From Ensifer aridi (GTDB lineage: Bacteria > Pseudomonadota > Alphaproteobacteria > Rhizobiales > Rhizobiaceae), in assembly GCF_002078505.1 (NCBI RefSeq), contig NZ_LUAV01000004.1, positions 100,429 to 164,428 of the forward strand: DNA of 64,000 bases. The letters run 5' to 3'. Both the position numbers and the translations under genes were made by a program. Of this stretch, positions 47,062-56,535 are shown in pieces (the stretch's first letter is position 1; each line of letters starts with the position of its first letter). The notes under the pieces are model-generated. The model had not been told where the DNA came from and made no database searches. It saw only the letters and a list, made by a program, of their open reading frames with translations.

Positions 47062-47237
47062 TCTCTGAGATTGCCGACTTACCGTTAAAAGGTCGTAAAT
47101 CTCAGCCCCTCGGCCAATCTGCGCGAGACGGCCGCGTCTGTACACCGACCTTAGGCGGCAAAGTTTCGGCAGCGGTTCGGCTCTGGATTGTGGCCGCCCC
47201 GGGGCAGGCGAGCGGGACATCGGCGCACACCACCAGC

Positions 47238-48227
47238 CTAAAGAATGCCGATACGCTTGAGAATGAGCCAGGCAAGGCCCATGGAAAAGGCTATGATCAT
47301 CCCCGCATAGAACGTGCCGCTGCCGTCGGAGAAGGGCAGGGTGCCCGTGTTCATGCCGAAGAAACCGGTTACCAGCGTCGGCGGCAGCAGGAAGGCTGTC
47401 ATCAGCGACAGGATATAGAGGTGCCGGTTCGTCTCGGAGGAAAGCTTGCTGTCGATCTCCTCGTGCAGCAGCCTTGCCCGTTCCTGAAGCGCGAAGACGT
47501 CGCGGTCGACCGCCTCCAGGCGGTCGGAAAGCCGTTCCGTGACGTCGATGAAGCCGGGAGGCACCTCGTCCTCCTCCGAGGCGCCGGCCCGACGCAATAG
47601 AGCAAGGATCGTCCGCAAGTGCCGGTGCAGCCGTACTACCGTGCGGCGCAGGGGCGCGAGTCCCGGCTGCTGCCTATGTCCGGCTTCGCCATAGACATGG
47701 TCCTCAATGACGTTCAGTTCCTCCGTGAGTTCCAGCACCAGGGTGATCAAGGTGCGCTGGAATTCGACGACGAGCATCTCGAAAAGGTCGATCGGGCGGC
47801 TGCACTTGGGGCTCTTTTCGACAGCCGCCTTCACGCGGTCGATGCTTCTTAGCGGATGCAGACGTGTCGTGATGATGATCCGGTCGCTGACGGCGAAATG
47901 CAGCCAGCCGATCGTCTTTGTCATCGTGTCGAATGTTCGTTCGAAATCGACGAGCGTGCCGTGGACCACGTCCTCCGTGACCGTAACCGCCGCCTGAGTG
48001 TCATGGCTCGTGAGAGTGGTGATTGCCCCCTGCGGTAGTTTGCCGATGCGCTCGATCAGTGCCGGCGTGCGCGCGTCGCTCAGCGCCAGATGCAACCAGA
48101 TCCAGCCTTCCCCGGCCTCGAGATTTTCGACCGGCGAGTCGGCGGCAATGCGCTGACATCGGCTTTCGCCGGGTACGAACCGGTACGCCCAGACAAGGCC
48201 GGGTATTTCGGGAGAAATCAGATTCAT
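47238..48227 (-). CDS. zntB: ZntB-type CorA-family metal transporter
   Basis: 329-residue CorA-superfamily protein with a long cytoplasmic helical N-terminal part and two C-terminal helices (about 268-288 and 305-325). The signature FFGMNTGTLPF (289-299) gives the GMN motif; the shift to NTGTLPF fits the ZntB zinc branch rather than Mg2+ CorA (which has a YGMNFxxMP motif). It stands alone, divergent from the acyl-CoA dehydrogenase gene. Confidence 0.87.
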   Translation of the reverse strand: MNLISPEIPGLVWAYRFVPGESRCQRIAADSPVENLEAGEGWIWLHLALSDARTPALIERIGKLPQGAITTLTSHDTQAAVTVTEDVVHGTLVDFERTFDTMTKTIGWLHFAVSDRIIITTRLHPLRSIDRVKAAVEKSPKCSRPIDLFEMLVVEFQRTLITLVLELTEELNVIEDHVYGEAGHRQQPGLAPLRRTVVRLHRHLRTILALLRRAGASEEDEVPPGFIDVTERLSDRLEAVDRDVFALQERARLLHEEIDSKLSSETNRHLYILSLMTAFLLPPTLVTGFFGMNTGTLPFSDGSGTFYAGMIIAFSMGLAWLILKRIGIL

Positions 48228-48414
48228 CGAAGCGCCTTGGAAGCGGCCATTGGGGATGGCTTCTATTCGTCCGTGATGACAGTTTTGTTACATTCTTTCG
48301 CTGTCGGAAGCGCCTCGGTTGACGTTGACGTTCACGTAAAAATCGATAGTCTGCGGCGCATGCAAGACGAGCGACACGGCCCGGCGAGGCTGCGGAGGCG
48401 CAGGAGGAGGCACC

Positions 48415-50196
48415 ATGTACAAGGCACCGGTCGAGGAGATCGCATTCACCCTGAAGCACGTCGCCGGCATGGACGAGGCTTTCGCCGCCGGAAAATTCGG
48501 GGAACTCGGCGAGGATCTGGTCGACGCGATCCTTGCCGAAGCCGGCCGCTTCGCGAGCGAAGAGGTGGCACCTCTCGGCGACGTCGGCGACCGGCAGGGA
48601 GCGCGGCTGATTGATGGTGCGGTGAAAACGCCCGAGGGCTGGCGCGACCTTTACCATAACTGGATCGCCGGCGGGTGGAACGGCCTGACCGCGCCCGAGG
48701 ACTTCGGCGGGCAGAACCTGCCACATATGCTGCATGTTGCCGCCATGGAGATGTGGAACAGCGGTTCGATGGCCTTCGCGCTTGGCCCGACGCTGACCAT
48801 GGGTGCGATTGAGGCGTTGGAAAAGCACGGCAGCGACGACTTAACGGCGACCTTCCTGCCGAAGATGGTCTCCGGCGAGTGGATGGGGACGATGAACCTG
48901 ACCGAGCCGCATGCAGGCTCCGATCTCGGCGTGCTCAAGACCCGTGCCGAGCGCCGCGACGACGGCACCTATCGCATCTTCGGCCAGAAGATCTTCATCA
49001 CCTGGGGCGAGCACGACTTCACCGACAACATTATCCATCTCGTGCTGGCGCGACTGCCCGATGCTCCACCCGGCACCAAGGGCATTTCGCTCTTTCTCGT
49101 GCCGAAATTCCTCGTCAATGCCGATGGTTCGCTCGGCACCCGCAACGATCTTTTCTGCCATTCGCTCGAACACAAGCTCGGTATCCACGGGTCGCCGACC
49201 TGCACCATGATCTACGGCGACGGCAAGTTCGGCGATGAAAGAGGCGCGATCGGCTATCTCGTCGGCGAGGAAAACCGCGGACTCGCCTGCATGTTCACGA
49301 TGATGAACAATGCCCGGCTCGCCGTCGGCATGCAGGGCGTCGCCATCGCCGAAGCCGCCACCCAGAAGGCGGTCGCCTATGCGAAGGAACGCACGCAGGG
49401 GCGGGCGCCGGGGTGGAGCGGCGAGGGCATGAGCCCGATCATCGAGCATCCGGACATCGCCCGCACCCTTTTGACGATGAAAGCGCTTACGCAAGGGGCG
49501 CGGGCGATCGCCTATGCCTGCGCCCACGCCGTCGACATGGCGCATGTCTCCACAGGTGAAGATGCGCGCCACTGGCAGGAGCGTTCGAGCCTGCTGACGC
49601 CGATCGCGAAATCCTTCGCGACCGATGCCGGCGTCGACGTCGCCTCCATGGGTATCCAGGTGCATGGCGGCATGGGCTTCATCGAGGAGACGGGGGCCGC
49701 CCGTTATCTTCGCGATGCCCGCATCGCACCGATCTACGAAGGCACCAACGGCATCCAGGCGATCGACCTCGTTACCCGCAAGCTGCCGCTCTCCGATGGC
49801 GACCATATGCGCGGCTTCCTCGCCGAGCTCCGGCAGATCGCCGCTGCCGTCGCGGCATCGAACCGGCCAGGCTTCGGCGAAACCGCGGCGCGGCTCGACG
49901 CGTCGATCGCCGATCTCGCTGACGCGACCGATTGGCTGCTCTCGGCGCTTGGCGCGGGAAAGCTTGCCGAAGCGCTCGCCGGCGCGACCGCCTATCAGCG
50001 CCTCTTCGGCCTCGCGCTGACTGGCGTCTATCTCGCCAAGGGTGGGCTTGCCGAAACCGGCGACGGAAAAGAGGATCAGCGCATGGCGCTTTGCCGCTTC
50101 GCAGCCGAAAACCTGCTTGCCGAAACGGCCGCGCTCAAGGATCGCGTCGTCAACGGCGCCGCGAGCCTTGCCGCCGCTCGATCCGTGCTTGACTAA
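48415..50196 (+). CDS. Acyl-CoA dehydrogenase with C-terminal domain
   Basis: The 593-residue FAD enzyme belongs to the long acyl-CoA dehydrogenase group (DmdC-like). Segments: LTEPHAGSDLG, KIFITWGEHD, HKLGIHGSPTC, IQVHGGMGFIEETGAARYLRD, and the catalytic base Glu442 in YEGTNGIQAIDL. An extra C-terminal domain (about 460-593) is present. aggagg precedes the ATG. An enoyl-CoA hydratase gene follows after 21 nt, forming a beta-oxidation unit; this pair precedes the mcpU chemoreceptor as in S. meliloti (from memory). Confidence 0.92.
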   Translation: MYKAPVEEIAFTLKHVAGMDEAFAAGKFGELGEDLVDAILAEAGRFASEEVAPLGDVGDRQGARLIDGAVKTPEGWRDLYHNWIAGGWNGLTAPEDFGGQNLPHMLHVAAMEMWNSGSMAFALGPTLTMGAIEALEKHGSDDLTATFLPKMVSGEWMGTMNLTEPHAGSDLGVLKTRAERRDDGTYRIFGQKIFITWGEHDFTDNIIHLVLARLPDAPPGTKGISLFLVPKFLVNADGSLGTRNDLFCHSLEHKLGIHGSPTCTMIYGDGKFGDERGAIGYLVGEENRGLACMFTMMNNARLAVGMQGVAIAEAATQKAVAYAKERTQGRAPGWSGEGMSPIIEHPDIARTLLTMKALTQGARAIAYACAHAVDMAHVSTGEDARHWQERSSLLTPIAKSFATDAGVDVASMGIQVHGGMGFIEETGAARYLRDARIAPIYEGTNGIQAIDLVTRKLPLSDGDHMRGFLAELRQIAAAVAASNRPGFGETAARLDASIADLADATDWLLSALGAGKLAEALAGATAYQRLFGLALTGVYLAKGGLAETGDGKEDQRMALCRFAAENLLAETAALKDRVVNGAASLAAARSVLD

Positions 50197-50217
50197 ATTA
50201 GGCTAGGGAGACACTTC

Positions 50218-50970
50218 ATGACCGACCACGTGCTCGTCGAACGGCCGGAAGCCTATCCCGGCGTCCAGGTCATCCGCTTCAATCGGCCGGAAAAAAAGAA
50301 TGCCATCACCCGCGACATGTACGCGAAGATGACCAATGCGCTGACGGTGGCCGGCACGGACCCGGCCGTCCGCGTCACTGCATTCCTCGGAACGCCAGGC
50401 TGCTTTTCGGCTGGAAACGATCTCGGCGATTTTCTCGCCGTCGCCATGGGCGGCAGCATGGGAAGCGACCTTCTTGAGTTTCTTCGGGCGCTCGCGGGTG
50501 CCACGAAGCCAATCGTTTCCGGGGTGGACGGTCTGGCAATCGGCATCGGCACGACGATCCATCTCCATTGCGACCTGACGGTCGCCTCTACCCGTTCGCT
50601 CTTCAAAACCCCCTTCGTCGATCTGGCGCTCGTTCCTGAAGCCGCCTCCAGCCTGCTTGCGCCGCGCATCATGGGGCATCAGCGCGCCTTCGCCCTTTTG
50701 GCCGCCGGCGAACCGCTCGAGGCCGCCGAGGCGCTCAAGGCCGGGCTGATCTGGAAGATCGTCGATGAGGAAGCAGTCGAGGACGAGACGCTTTCGCTTG
50801 CGGCACGCCTCGGCAAGAAGCCGCCCGAGGCGCTGCGTATCGCCCGGGATCTCATTCGCGGCGACCGCCAGGATGTGCTTGCCCGCATCGATGAGGAAGC
50901 GGAGCACTTTGCTGCGCAGCTGAAGAGTGCCGAGGCGCGCGCGGCATTTGAAGCTTTCATGCGGCGATAA
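50218..50970 (+). CDS. Enoyl-CoA hydratase/isomerase family protein
   Basis: Crotonase-fold protein of 250 residues: RFNRPEKKNAITRDMYAKM, the oxyanion-hole segments FSAGNDLGDF and GLAIGIGTTIHLHCDL, and DLALVPEAASSLLAPRIMG with Glu144-type catalytic acid. It is the second gene of a fatty-acyl-CoA unit with the dehydrogenase immediately upstream. Hydratase or isomerase activity cannot be separated by eye. Confidence 0.9.
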   Translation: MTDHVLVERPEAYPGVQVIRFNRPEKKNAITRDMYAKMTNALTVAGTDPAVRVTAFLGTPGCFSAGNDLGDFLAVAMGGSMGSDLLEFLRALAGATKPIVSGVDGLAIGIGTTIHLHCDLTVASTRSLFKTPFVDLALVPEAASSLLAPRIMGHQRAFALLAAGEPLEAAEALKAGLIWKIVDEEAVEDETLSLAARLGKKPPEALRIARDLIRGDRQDVLARIDEEAEHFAAQLKSAEARAAFEAFMRR

Positions 50971-51272
50971 GGAAGAAAGCGGCCGCACTGCCGGCATTCC
51001 GACGTCACTCATGTCAAACTTTAATTGCTTCTTAAATACCGTTCGCTAGCGTGCGGCCGCAGTAGGCCTAGCCGCCAAGCGACCGCAACACGCATGCTTG
51101 GTGCAGGGCCGCCGGCCGCATGAAGCATTTGCCGGCTCTGCCCTTGCGGCATGTCCCACCGTTTTCCCGCCGTCTCTTGCCCGTCGCCCCGGCGACCGGT
51201 CCCTTGCGCGCGGGGAAATCACCGTGAGCTCATGTCCGGCGGATGACGCCGGCCACTCCGAGGAGCCCCATC
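50971..51272. other. Intergenic region upstream of mcpU
   Basis: About 300 bp. It contains a 10-bp inverted repeat gcggccgcac (50979-50988) / gtgcggccgc (51051-51060) enclosing an AT-rich core (ttaattgcttcttaaatacc, 51021-51040) that is the best candidate promoter area for the chemoreceptor gene. Confidence 0.45.
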
Positions 51273-53369
51273 TTGTCCAAACGATCGAATCTCATGACGC
51301 GCATCCTTGTTGCCGCGTCCTGCGTTGTCGTCGGCGCCTTTGCTGGCTTTTCCATCTATATCGACACGCTTCAGCGTGAAACGACGACGAGGGCGGTCGA
51401 AGAGAACATCTCCTCGTCCGGCAATCAGGCGGCCGAGAGCGTCGCCAACTGGCTGAACGGCCGAGTGACGCTGACGGCCATGGCGGCTGATGCTGCCGGG
51501 CACGCAGCTGATGAAGGCGCCATTCTGGGCGTCTTGAAAAACGACGTCCTGACCGGCGAGTTCATGTCGACCTATGTTGGCAACGAGAGCGGCAAGTTCA
51601 TCACCTGGCCGGAGATGAAGCTGCCGGAGGGCTACGACCCGCGCCAGCGTCCATGGTATCAGCAGGCGGTGAAGGCCGATGCCCGCGTGCTCACCGAGCC
51701 CTATATCGACGCATCGAGCGGCGACCTGATCATCAGCGCCGCAGTGCCGGTCAAGAATGAAGGCAAGCTCTATGGCGTCGCCGGCAGCGATTTCTCGCTC
51801 AAGACCCTCGTGTCGATGATCAAGGACATCGACGTTGGCGGAGAAGGCTTCGCGTTTCTCGCGAGCAAGGACGGGCAGATCCTGGTCCATCCGGATGCGA
51901 AGCTCGTGACGAAGACGCTTGCCGATGCATTCCCGGTCGCCACGCCGGCGATCGGTAGCGGCATCATGCACACCGAACTCGCCGGTAAGCCGATGCTGGT
52001 GAGCTTTGTGCCGGTGAACGGCCTGCCGTCGGTCGAATGGTATGTCGGCTTCGCCCTCGACGCGGACGTCGCCTATTCGGCGATCAGCCAGTTCCGCGTG
52101 GCCGCGACGATCGCGACGCTTCTCGCCGTCGGCGCCATGATCGCCTTCCTCGCGACCCTCTTGAGCCGCCTCGTCATTCGCCCTGTGACCGACATGACCG
52201 GCGCGATGGAGAAACTCGCCGCCGGCAAACTCGATGTCGCAATTCCGGGCGAGGAGCGCCGCGATCAGATCGGCTCCATGGCGGCAGCCGTCGCGGTCTT
52301 CCGCGCGAATGCCGTCGAGCGGAAGCGGCTCGAGGACGAGGCGGATGCCAACCGCTCCCTGTCGGAACGGGAGCGCCTGGAGCGCGAAGCGCAGAAGGCG
52401 CGCGATGCGGCGGAAGTGCAGCATGCGGTCGACGCGCTTGCGACCGGCCTCGGCCGGCTGGCGGACGGCGATCTCGCCCACCGTATCGACAGCCCCTTTG
52501 CCAATCGTCTCGATCGCCTCAGGGCGGACTTCAACCATTCGGTCGCCAAGCTGCACGACACGCTGCGCGCCGTCGGCACCAACGCCCGCGCGATCGATGC
52601 GGGCGCGAGCGAGATCCGCTCGGCCGCCGACGATCTTGCCCGCCGCACCGAGCAGCAGGCCGCATCCGTCGAAGAGACGGCTGCGGCGCTCGAGGAGATC
52701 ACCACGACAGTCAAGGACTCTGCGCATCGAGCAGAGGAGGTCGGCGCGCTGGTCGCCCGCACCCGTGCCGGTGCCGAGAAGTCGGGCGCGGTCGTGCAGA
52801 ACGCCGTCGAGGCGATGCACGCTATCGAGAAGTCGTCGGTCGAAATCTCCAACATCATCGGTGTGATAGACGACATCGCCTTCCAGACCAACCTGCTGGC
52901 GCTCAATGCCGGCGTCGAAGCGGCGCGGGCGGGCGAGGCGGGCAAGGGTTTTGCCGTCGTCGCGCAAGAGGTGCGGGAGCTCGCTCAGCGTTCGGCCAAT
53001 GCAGCCAAGGAGATCAAGGCGCTGATCACCACGTCCGGTGAGCAGGTCCGCTCCGGCGTGACACTGGTCGGCGATACGGGCCGGGCGCTGCAGGCGATCG
53101 TTGCCGAGGTGCAGGAGATCAACAAACATGTGAGCGCCATCGTCACCGCGACGCGCGAACAGTCGACGGGTCTTCAGGAGATCAACACGGCGGTCAACAC
53201 GATGGACCAGGGCACGCAGCAGAACGCGGCAATGGTCGAGCAGCAGACGGCCGCAAGCCACGGCCTCGCCCAGGAAGCGGCGGCGCTCAATGCGCTGCTC
53301 GCTCAGTTCAACCTCAGCGACGGATCCGCCGCCAGCCCGATGCTCGGACAGCGCCGCTACGCGGCGTGA
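51273..53369 (+). CDS. mcpU: Methyl-accepting chemotaxis protein McpU-like
   Basis: Chemoreceptor of 698 residues: TM1 near 9-29, a periplasmic dCache domain, TM2 about 285-305, HAMP, and a signalling domain with the hairpin tip [23 protein letters not shown] (partial). The dCache region holds the amino-acid motif RPWYQQAVK (Arg126, Trp128, Tyr129), YIDASSG (Tyr144, Asp146) and GSDFSL (Asp173), so it should bind amino acids, as McpU of S. meliloti does for proline. The start is a TTG at 51273 with gaggag upstream; an upstream ATG at 51243 would add ten residues. Its two upstream neighbours match the S. meliloti mcpU locus as I recall it. Confidence 0.9.
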   Translation: MSKRSNLMTRILVAASCVVVGAFAGFSIYIDTLQRETTTRAVEENISSSGNQAAESVANWLNGRVTLTAMAADAAGHAADEGAILGVLKNDVLTGEFMSTYVGNESGKFITWPEMKLPEGYDPRQRPWYQQAVKADARVLTEPYIDASSGDLIISAAVPVKNEGKLYGVAGSDFSLKTLVSMIKDIDVGGEGFAFLASKDGQILVHPDAKLVTKTLADAFPVATPAIGSGIMHTELAGKPMLVSFVPVNGLPSVEWYVGFALDADVAYSAISQFRVAATIATLLAVGAMIAFLATLLSRLVIRPVTDMTGAMEKLAAGKLDVAIPGEERRDQIGSMAAAVAVFRANAVERKRLEDEADANRSLSERERLEREAQKARDAAEVQHAVDALATGLGRLADGDLAHRIDSPFANRLDRLRADFNHSVAKLHDTLRAVGTNARAIDAGASEIRSAADDLARRTEQQAASVEETAAALEEITTTVKDSAHRAEEVGALVARTRAGAEKSGAVVQNAVEAMHAIEKSSVEISNIIGVIDDIAFQTNLLALNAGVEAARAGEAGKGFAVVAQEVRELAQRSANAAKEIKALITTSGEQVRSGVTLVGDTGRALQAIVAEVQEINKHVSAIVTATREQSTGLQEINTAVNTMDQGTQQNAAMVEQQTAASHGLAQEAAALNALLAQFNLSDGSAASPMLGQRRYAA

Positions 53370-53391
53370 TGCATCCTCGCTCTTGAGGAGC

Positions 53392-53416
53392 AAGGCCCGG
53401 TCCCGCGCCGGGCCTT
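53392..53416 (+). terminator. Terminator of mcpU
   Basis: Perfect 9-bp stem aaggcccgg (53392-53400) / ccgggcctt (53408-53416) with a 7-nt loop, starting 22 nt past the mcpU stop. The T-tract is short, but position and symmetry fit. Confidence 0.75.
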
Positions 53417-53814
53417 CATGGTGGTCGTTTGCGGGGGTGATTTGCGGGCAAGTCTGTTCGTGGCACATGAGTCCGTCGGGAATCGACCCAAGGCCGCATT
53501 CGCCGACAGCGCAACCGAAAATCCGGCAGTGGGGCCAATGCTGTCTTACGGCGCGCCCAGTAAGACGATCGTGAATTAGCGAGCAGACGCCCTATGAAGT
53601 GGAACGACATCACACATTTGCGAGCGGTCTGAGGTCAGCCACCCGACGAGTCGAGCAACTTCGTCGTATTTGTCATCCATCCCGGTCGGAGCAGTCCTTA
53701 CGCGAATCCACCCGGCCATTGAACATTAGCACGGGCAGCGCACGACAACGGTGACAGACGGACCCAGCTCACGAGCGGTTGCCAAATTAGCTGCATCATA
53801 TAACGCTCGCGCCA
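53417..53814. other. Gene-free stretch between mcpU and the ABC transporter
   Basis: About 400 bp without a supported gene. It includes a small palindrome cttac ... gtaag near 53545-53565 around ggcgcgcc. Short frames on both strands have no RBS or family resemblance. It may hold decayed mobile-element sequence. Confidence 0.4.
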
Positions 53815-53848
53815 GCGTTCTCCCCTTCATGGCCGAAGGGGAGAACGC
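53815..53848. terminator. Strong 14-bp hairpin downstream of the ABC permease
   Basis: Perfect stem gcgttctccccttc (53815-53828) / gaaggggagaacgc (53835-53848) with a 6-nt loop. It lies 41 nt past the permease stop on the minus strand. No T-tract on either side, so it could be a factor-assisted terminator or an mRNA-stabilising element. Confidence 0.55.
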
Positions 53849-53888
53849 GCGTCGATAGGCTTGTCGAGTGCCGGGTCAAAGGTGCGCT

Positions 53889-54662
53889 TCAAGCCGGGCG
53901 TTCGGATGCGCTCGGACGCCACTTGATGAGGCGTTTCTCTGCTAGATCCAGTACGCTGTCGATGATCAGGACAAAGATCGCGAGGATCAAGATACCTGCA
54001 AAGACGCCCACTGCATCGAAATTGCCTTCGGCCTGTGCGATGAGGTAGCCGAGGCCGGCGGAAGAACCGAGATACTCGCCGATGATCGCCCCAACAACGG
54101 CGAAGCCGACCGAAGTGCGCAGCGAAGACAGAATCCAGCTTGCCGCTGCGGGGAAGTAGACGTGGCGGAGCAGGTCCGACCGCCTGGCTCCCAGAATGCG
54201 GGCGTTCGACAGCACCACCGGGTTGACTTCGCGCACGCCCTGCATCGCGTTGAAGAAGGTGACGAAGAACACCAGCGTCACGGCGAGCGCCACTTTGGAC
54301 CAGAGCCCGAGGCCAAGCCACAGCACAAAAATAGGCGCAAGCACGACACGGGGAATTGCGTTCAGGCCCTTGATGAAGGGATCCAGAATGCGTGCGGCAG
54401 AGCGGCTGAGACCGAGCCAAACACCAGCCGCGACGCCCAGTGCCGTTCCCACCAAATAGCCCAGCACGGTTTCCGTCAGGGTGATGGCCACATGGCTATA
54501 GAAGCTGGCGTCTGCGACCCAGGAGATTACTTGGTTGAAGATGTCGACCGGCGCCGGGAAAAAGAAGACGTCGATCACGCCTGCTGTGACACCTAATTGC
54601 CAGCCGCCGACAATTACCACCAGCAGCACGACCTGGATGAAGCGTTCAGTCATGGCGTTCAT
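53889..54662 (-). CDS. ABC transporter permease, SsuC/NMT1 type
   Basis: Membrane subunit of 257 residues with six helices. The cytoplasmic EAA loop is in VLSNARILGARRSDLLRHVYFPAA. The product opens MNAMTERFIQVVLLVVIVGG. It overlaps the end of the ATPase gene by 17 nt, with ggag 7 nt before ATG 54662. With the ATPase and binding protein it forms a taurine/aliphatic-sulfonate/nitrate-type importer; the substrate is suggested by the neighbouring PrpF gene rather than by this protein. Confidence 0.87.
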   Translation of the reverse strand: MNAMTERFIQVVLLVVIVGGWQLGVTAGVIDVFFFPAPVDIFNQVISWVADASFYSHVAITLTETVLGYLVGTALGVAAGVWLGLSRSAARILDPFIKGLNAIPRVVLAPIFVLWLGLGLWSKVALAVTLVFFVTFFNAMQGVREVNPVVLSNARILGARRSDLLRHVYFPAAASWILSSLRTSVGFAVVGAIIGEYLGSSAGLGYLIAQAEGNFDAVGVFAGILILAIFVLIIDSVLDLAEKRLIKWRPSASERPA

Positions 54663-55470
54663 AGCTTTTCTCCACTTCGCCGCGCAGGGACGACCAGATG
54701 TTGCGATAAAGATCCATAAAGCGCGGATCGAGCTTGATCTCGGCGACATCGCGCGGGCGTTCGAGATCAACGGGGAAGCTGTCGATCACGCGCGAGCGCG
54801 GTCCGGCGGCAAGCACCACCACCCGATCACCGAGAGCAATTGCCTCCTCGAGGTCGTGCGTGATCATCACCACGGCGCGCCGTTCCTCCTGCCAAAGCCG
54901 CAACAGCTCATTCTGCATCAGGTGGCGGGTATGAATATCGAGCGCCGAAAAGGGCTCGTCCATCAGAATGACCTTGGGGCCGGTGATCAGCGCCTGGGCC
55001 ATCTGCACGCGTTTGCGCTGACCCCCTGAAAGCTGATGCGGATAGCGATGCTCGAACCCCTTGAGTCCGACTTTCGCCAGCCATCTCATCGACTGCTCGC
55101 GACGTTCGGCAGCGCCGACACCCTTGAACATGGGACCGAGTTCCACGTTCTCGATCGCGGTCTTCCACGGAAGCAATGCATCCTGCTGGAAGAGATAACC
55201 GATATCGTTTTGGATCCCGCGCACCGGTTGACCATCGATTGATACGGTGCCACTCGCAGGTTTCAGCAGGCCGGCAATGGCATTGAGTATTGTGCTCTTG
55301 CCGCAGCCGGTGGGGCCAACGATGGCGAGGAACTCGCCATCGGAGACTTTCAGGTTCACATCTTGCACGGCCACGTAGGCGCCGAAGGCCATGGTGACCG
55401 AATCGAGGGAAACCATCGACTTTGCTTGATGAGGGTTGTCCGTCGGGGGTGCGGTTTTAACTACGGCCAA
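54646..55470 (-). CDS. ABC transporter ATP-binding protein, SsuB type
   Basis: Nucleotide-binding subunit, 274 residues: Walker A GPTGCGKST (53-61), Q-loop FQQDALLPW, signature LSGGQRKRV, Walker B VILMDEPFSALD and switch His in ITHDLEEA. The 17-nt overlap with the permease gene and the close binding-protein gene (18-nt gap upstream) define a three-gene importer unit. Confidence 0.92.
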   Translation of the reverse strand: MAVVKTAPPTDNPHQAKSMVSLDSVTMAFGAYVAVQDVNLKVSDGEFLAIVGPTGCGKSTILNAIAGLLKPASGTVSIDGQPVRGIQNDIGYLFQQDALLPWKTAIENVELGPMFKGVGAAERREQSMRWLAKVGLKGFEHRYPHQLSGGQRKRVQMAQALITGPKVILMDEPFSALDIHTRHLMQNELLRLWQEERRAVVMITHDLEEAIALGDRVVVLAAGPRSRVIDSFPVDLERPRDVAEIKLDPRFMDLYRNIWSSLRGEVEKSYERHD

Positions 55471-55488
55471 TGCGATGACCTCCTCCTG

Positions 55489-56490
55489 TCAGTTGGCAGC
55501 GACGTTCGGGACCTTGCCGACGAACTCGTTCGTGTAGGTTTTCGTAAGGTCGATTTCAGCCGCAGCGACTTTTTCGTTGAAGCTCTTCAGGACGGCGAGC
55601 GGAGTCTTGATATCTTCCTCGTTGATGCGCCCGTCCTTTGAGAAGATCGCCTTCGCGTTCTCGACCGCCTTGATGTAGGTGTCACGATCGCCGGAGATGA
55701 ACTCCTTCGGGAGCTTGTCGACGATCTCTTCCGCGGAGTGGCTATTCATCCACTCGAGCGCTTTGACCGTCGCATTCGTGACCTTCTGGATGGTCTCCGG
55801 ATTTTCCTCGATATAGCTCTGTGTGGCATAGAGGACGGAGGTTGGGTAAATCCCGCCATAGATCGCCTTGGCACCGTCGTCGCTGCGCCCGTCGATCACG
55901 ATCTTGCCGACGCCCTTGGCTTCGATGAAGGTCGCTGCCGGGTCGTAGTTGACGAGGAGGTCGACCTTGCCCTGTTCAAGGGCCGCGACGGCGGCGGAGC
56001 CGGAGCCAACGCCGATCAGCGAGACGTCGTCCGCGGACAAGCCGTTGCGCTGCAGGTAATAGCGGACGAAGAAATCGGAAGACGAGCCCGGCGAGGTGAT
56101 CCCGACTTTTGCGCCTTTGATCGTTTCCGGTTTTGCCGGGTCGAAAGTGCTGTTCTTGCCGCCAGCCAGCACGAGCCCGGAATTGCGGGCGAGCTGCACG
56201 AAGGCCACGACAGCCTTCTTCTGCGACTGCATCTGGATCGTATGGTCGTAGAAGCCGACGGCGATATCCGTCGAGCCGGCAACAAGCGCCTGAAGCGTCT
56301 TCGACCCGCCCGATGCGAAGTTTTCAACGGTCACCTCCAGGCCTTCCTTTTCATAAAGGCCGAGCCCCTGGGCAACCGGAAAGGGGAGATTGTTGAGATT
56401 ATAAGAACCGACGCTGATGCGGACCGGATCCGCCAATGCCGAACCGGCAAAGGCGACGGTTGCCGCGAGGGCGAGCATGAGCTTGTGCAT
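55489..56490 (-). CDS. ABC substrate-binding protein, SsuA/NMT1 type
   Basis: Periplasmic binding protein of 333 residues with a signal peptide (MHKLMLALAATVAFAGSALA, cleavage after ALA). The mature protein has VGSYNLNNLPFPVAQGLGLY, ENFASGGSKTLQALVAGSTDIAVGF and KVGITSPGSSSDFFVRYYLQ: the NMT1/SsuA fold that binds small organic anions. It is the first gene of the importer, 45 nt beyond the PrpF-family gene in the same direction, suggesting its ligand is a precursor of the PrpF substrate. Confidence 0.88.
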   Translation of the reverse strand: MHKLMLALAATVAFAGSALADPVRISVGSYNLNNLPFPVAQGLGLYEKEGLEVTVENFASGGSKTLQALVAGSTDIAVGFYDHTIQMQSQKKAVVAFVQLARNSGLVLAGGKNSTFDPAKPETIKGAKVGITSPGSSSDFFVRYYLQRNGLSADDVSLIGVGSGSAAVAALEQGKVDLLVNYDPAATFIEAKGVGKIVIDGRSDDGAKAIYGGIYPTSVLYATQSYIEENPETIQKVTNATVKALEWMNSHSAEEIVDKLPKEFISGDRDTYIKAVENAKAIFSKDGRINEEDIKTPLAVLKSFNEKVAAAEIDLTKTYTNEFVGKVPNVAAN

Positions 56491-56535
56491 GATATTCTCC
56501 TCCTGTTGGTGGCGCCCTCCCGGCGGCCACGATCA

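Noticed and set aside
51219..53468. 749-codon minus-strand frame opposite mcpU
   Set aside because: Complement of the chemoreceptor gene, no RBS, no recognisable domain.
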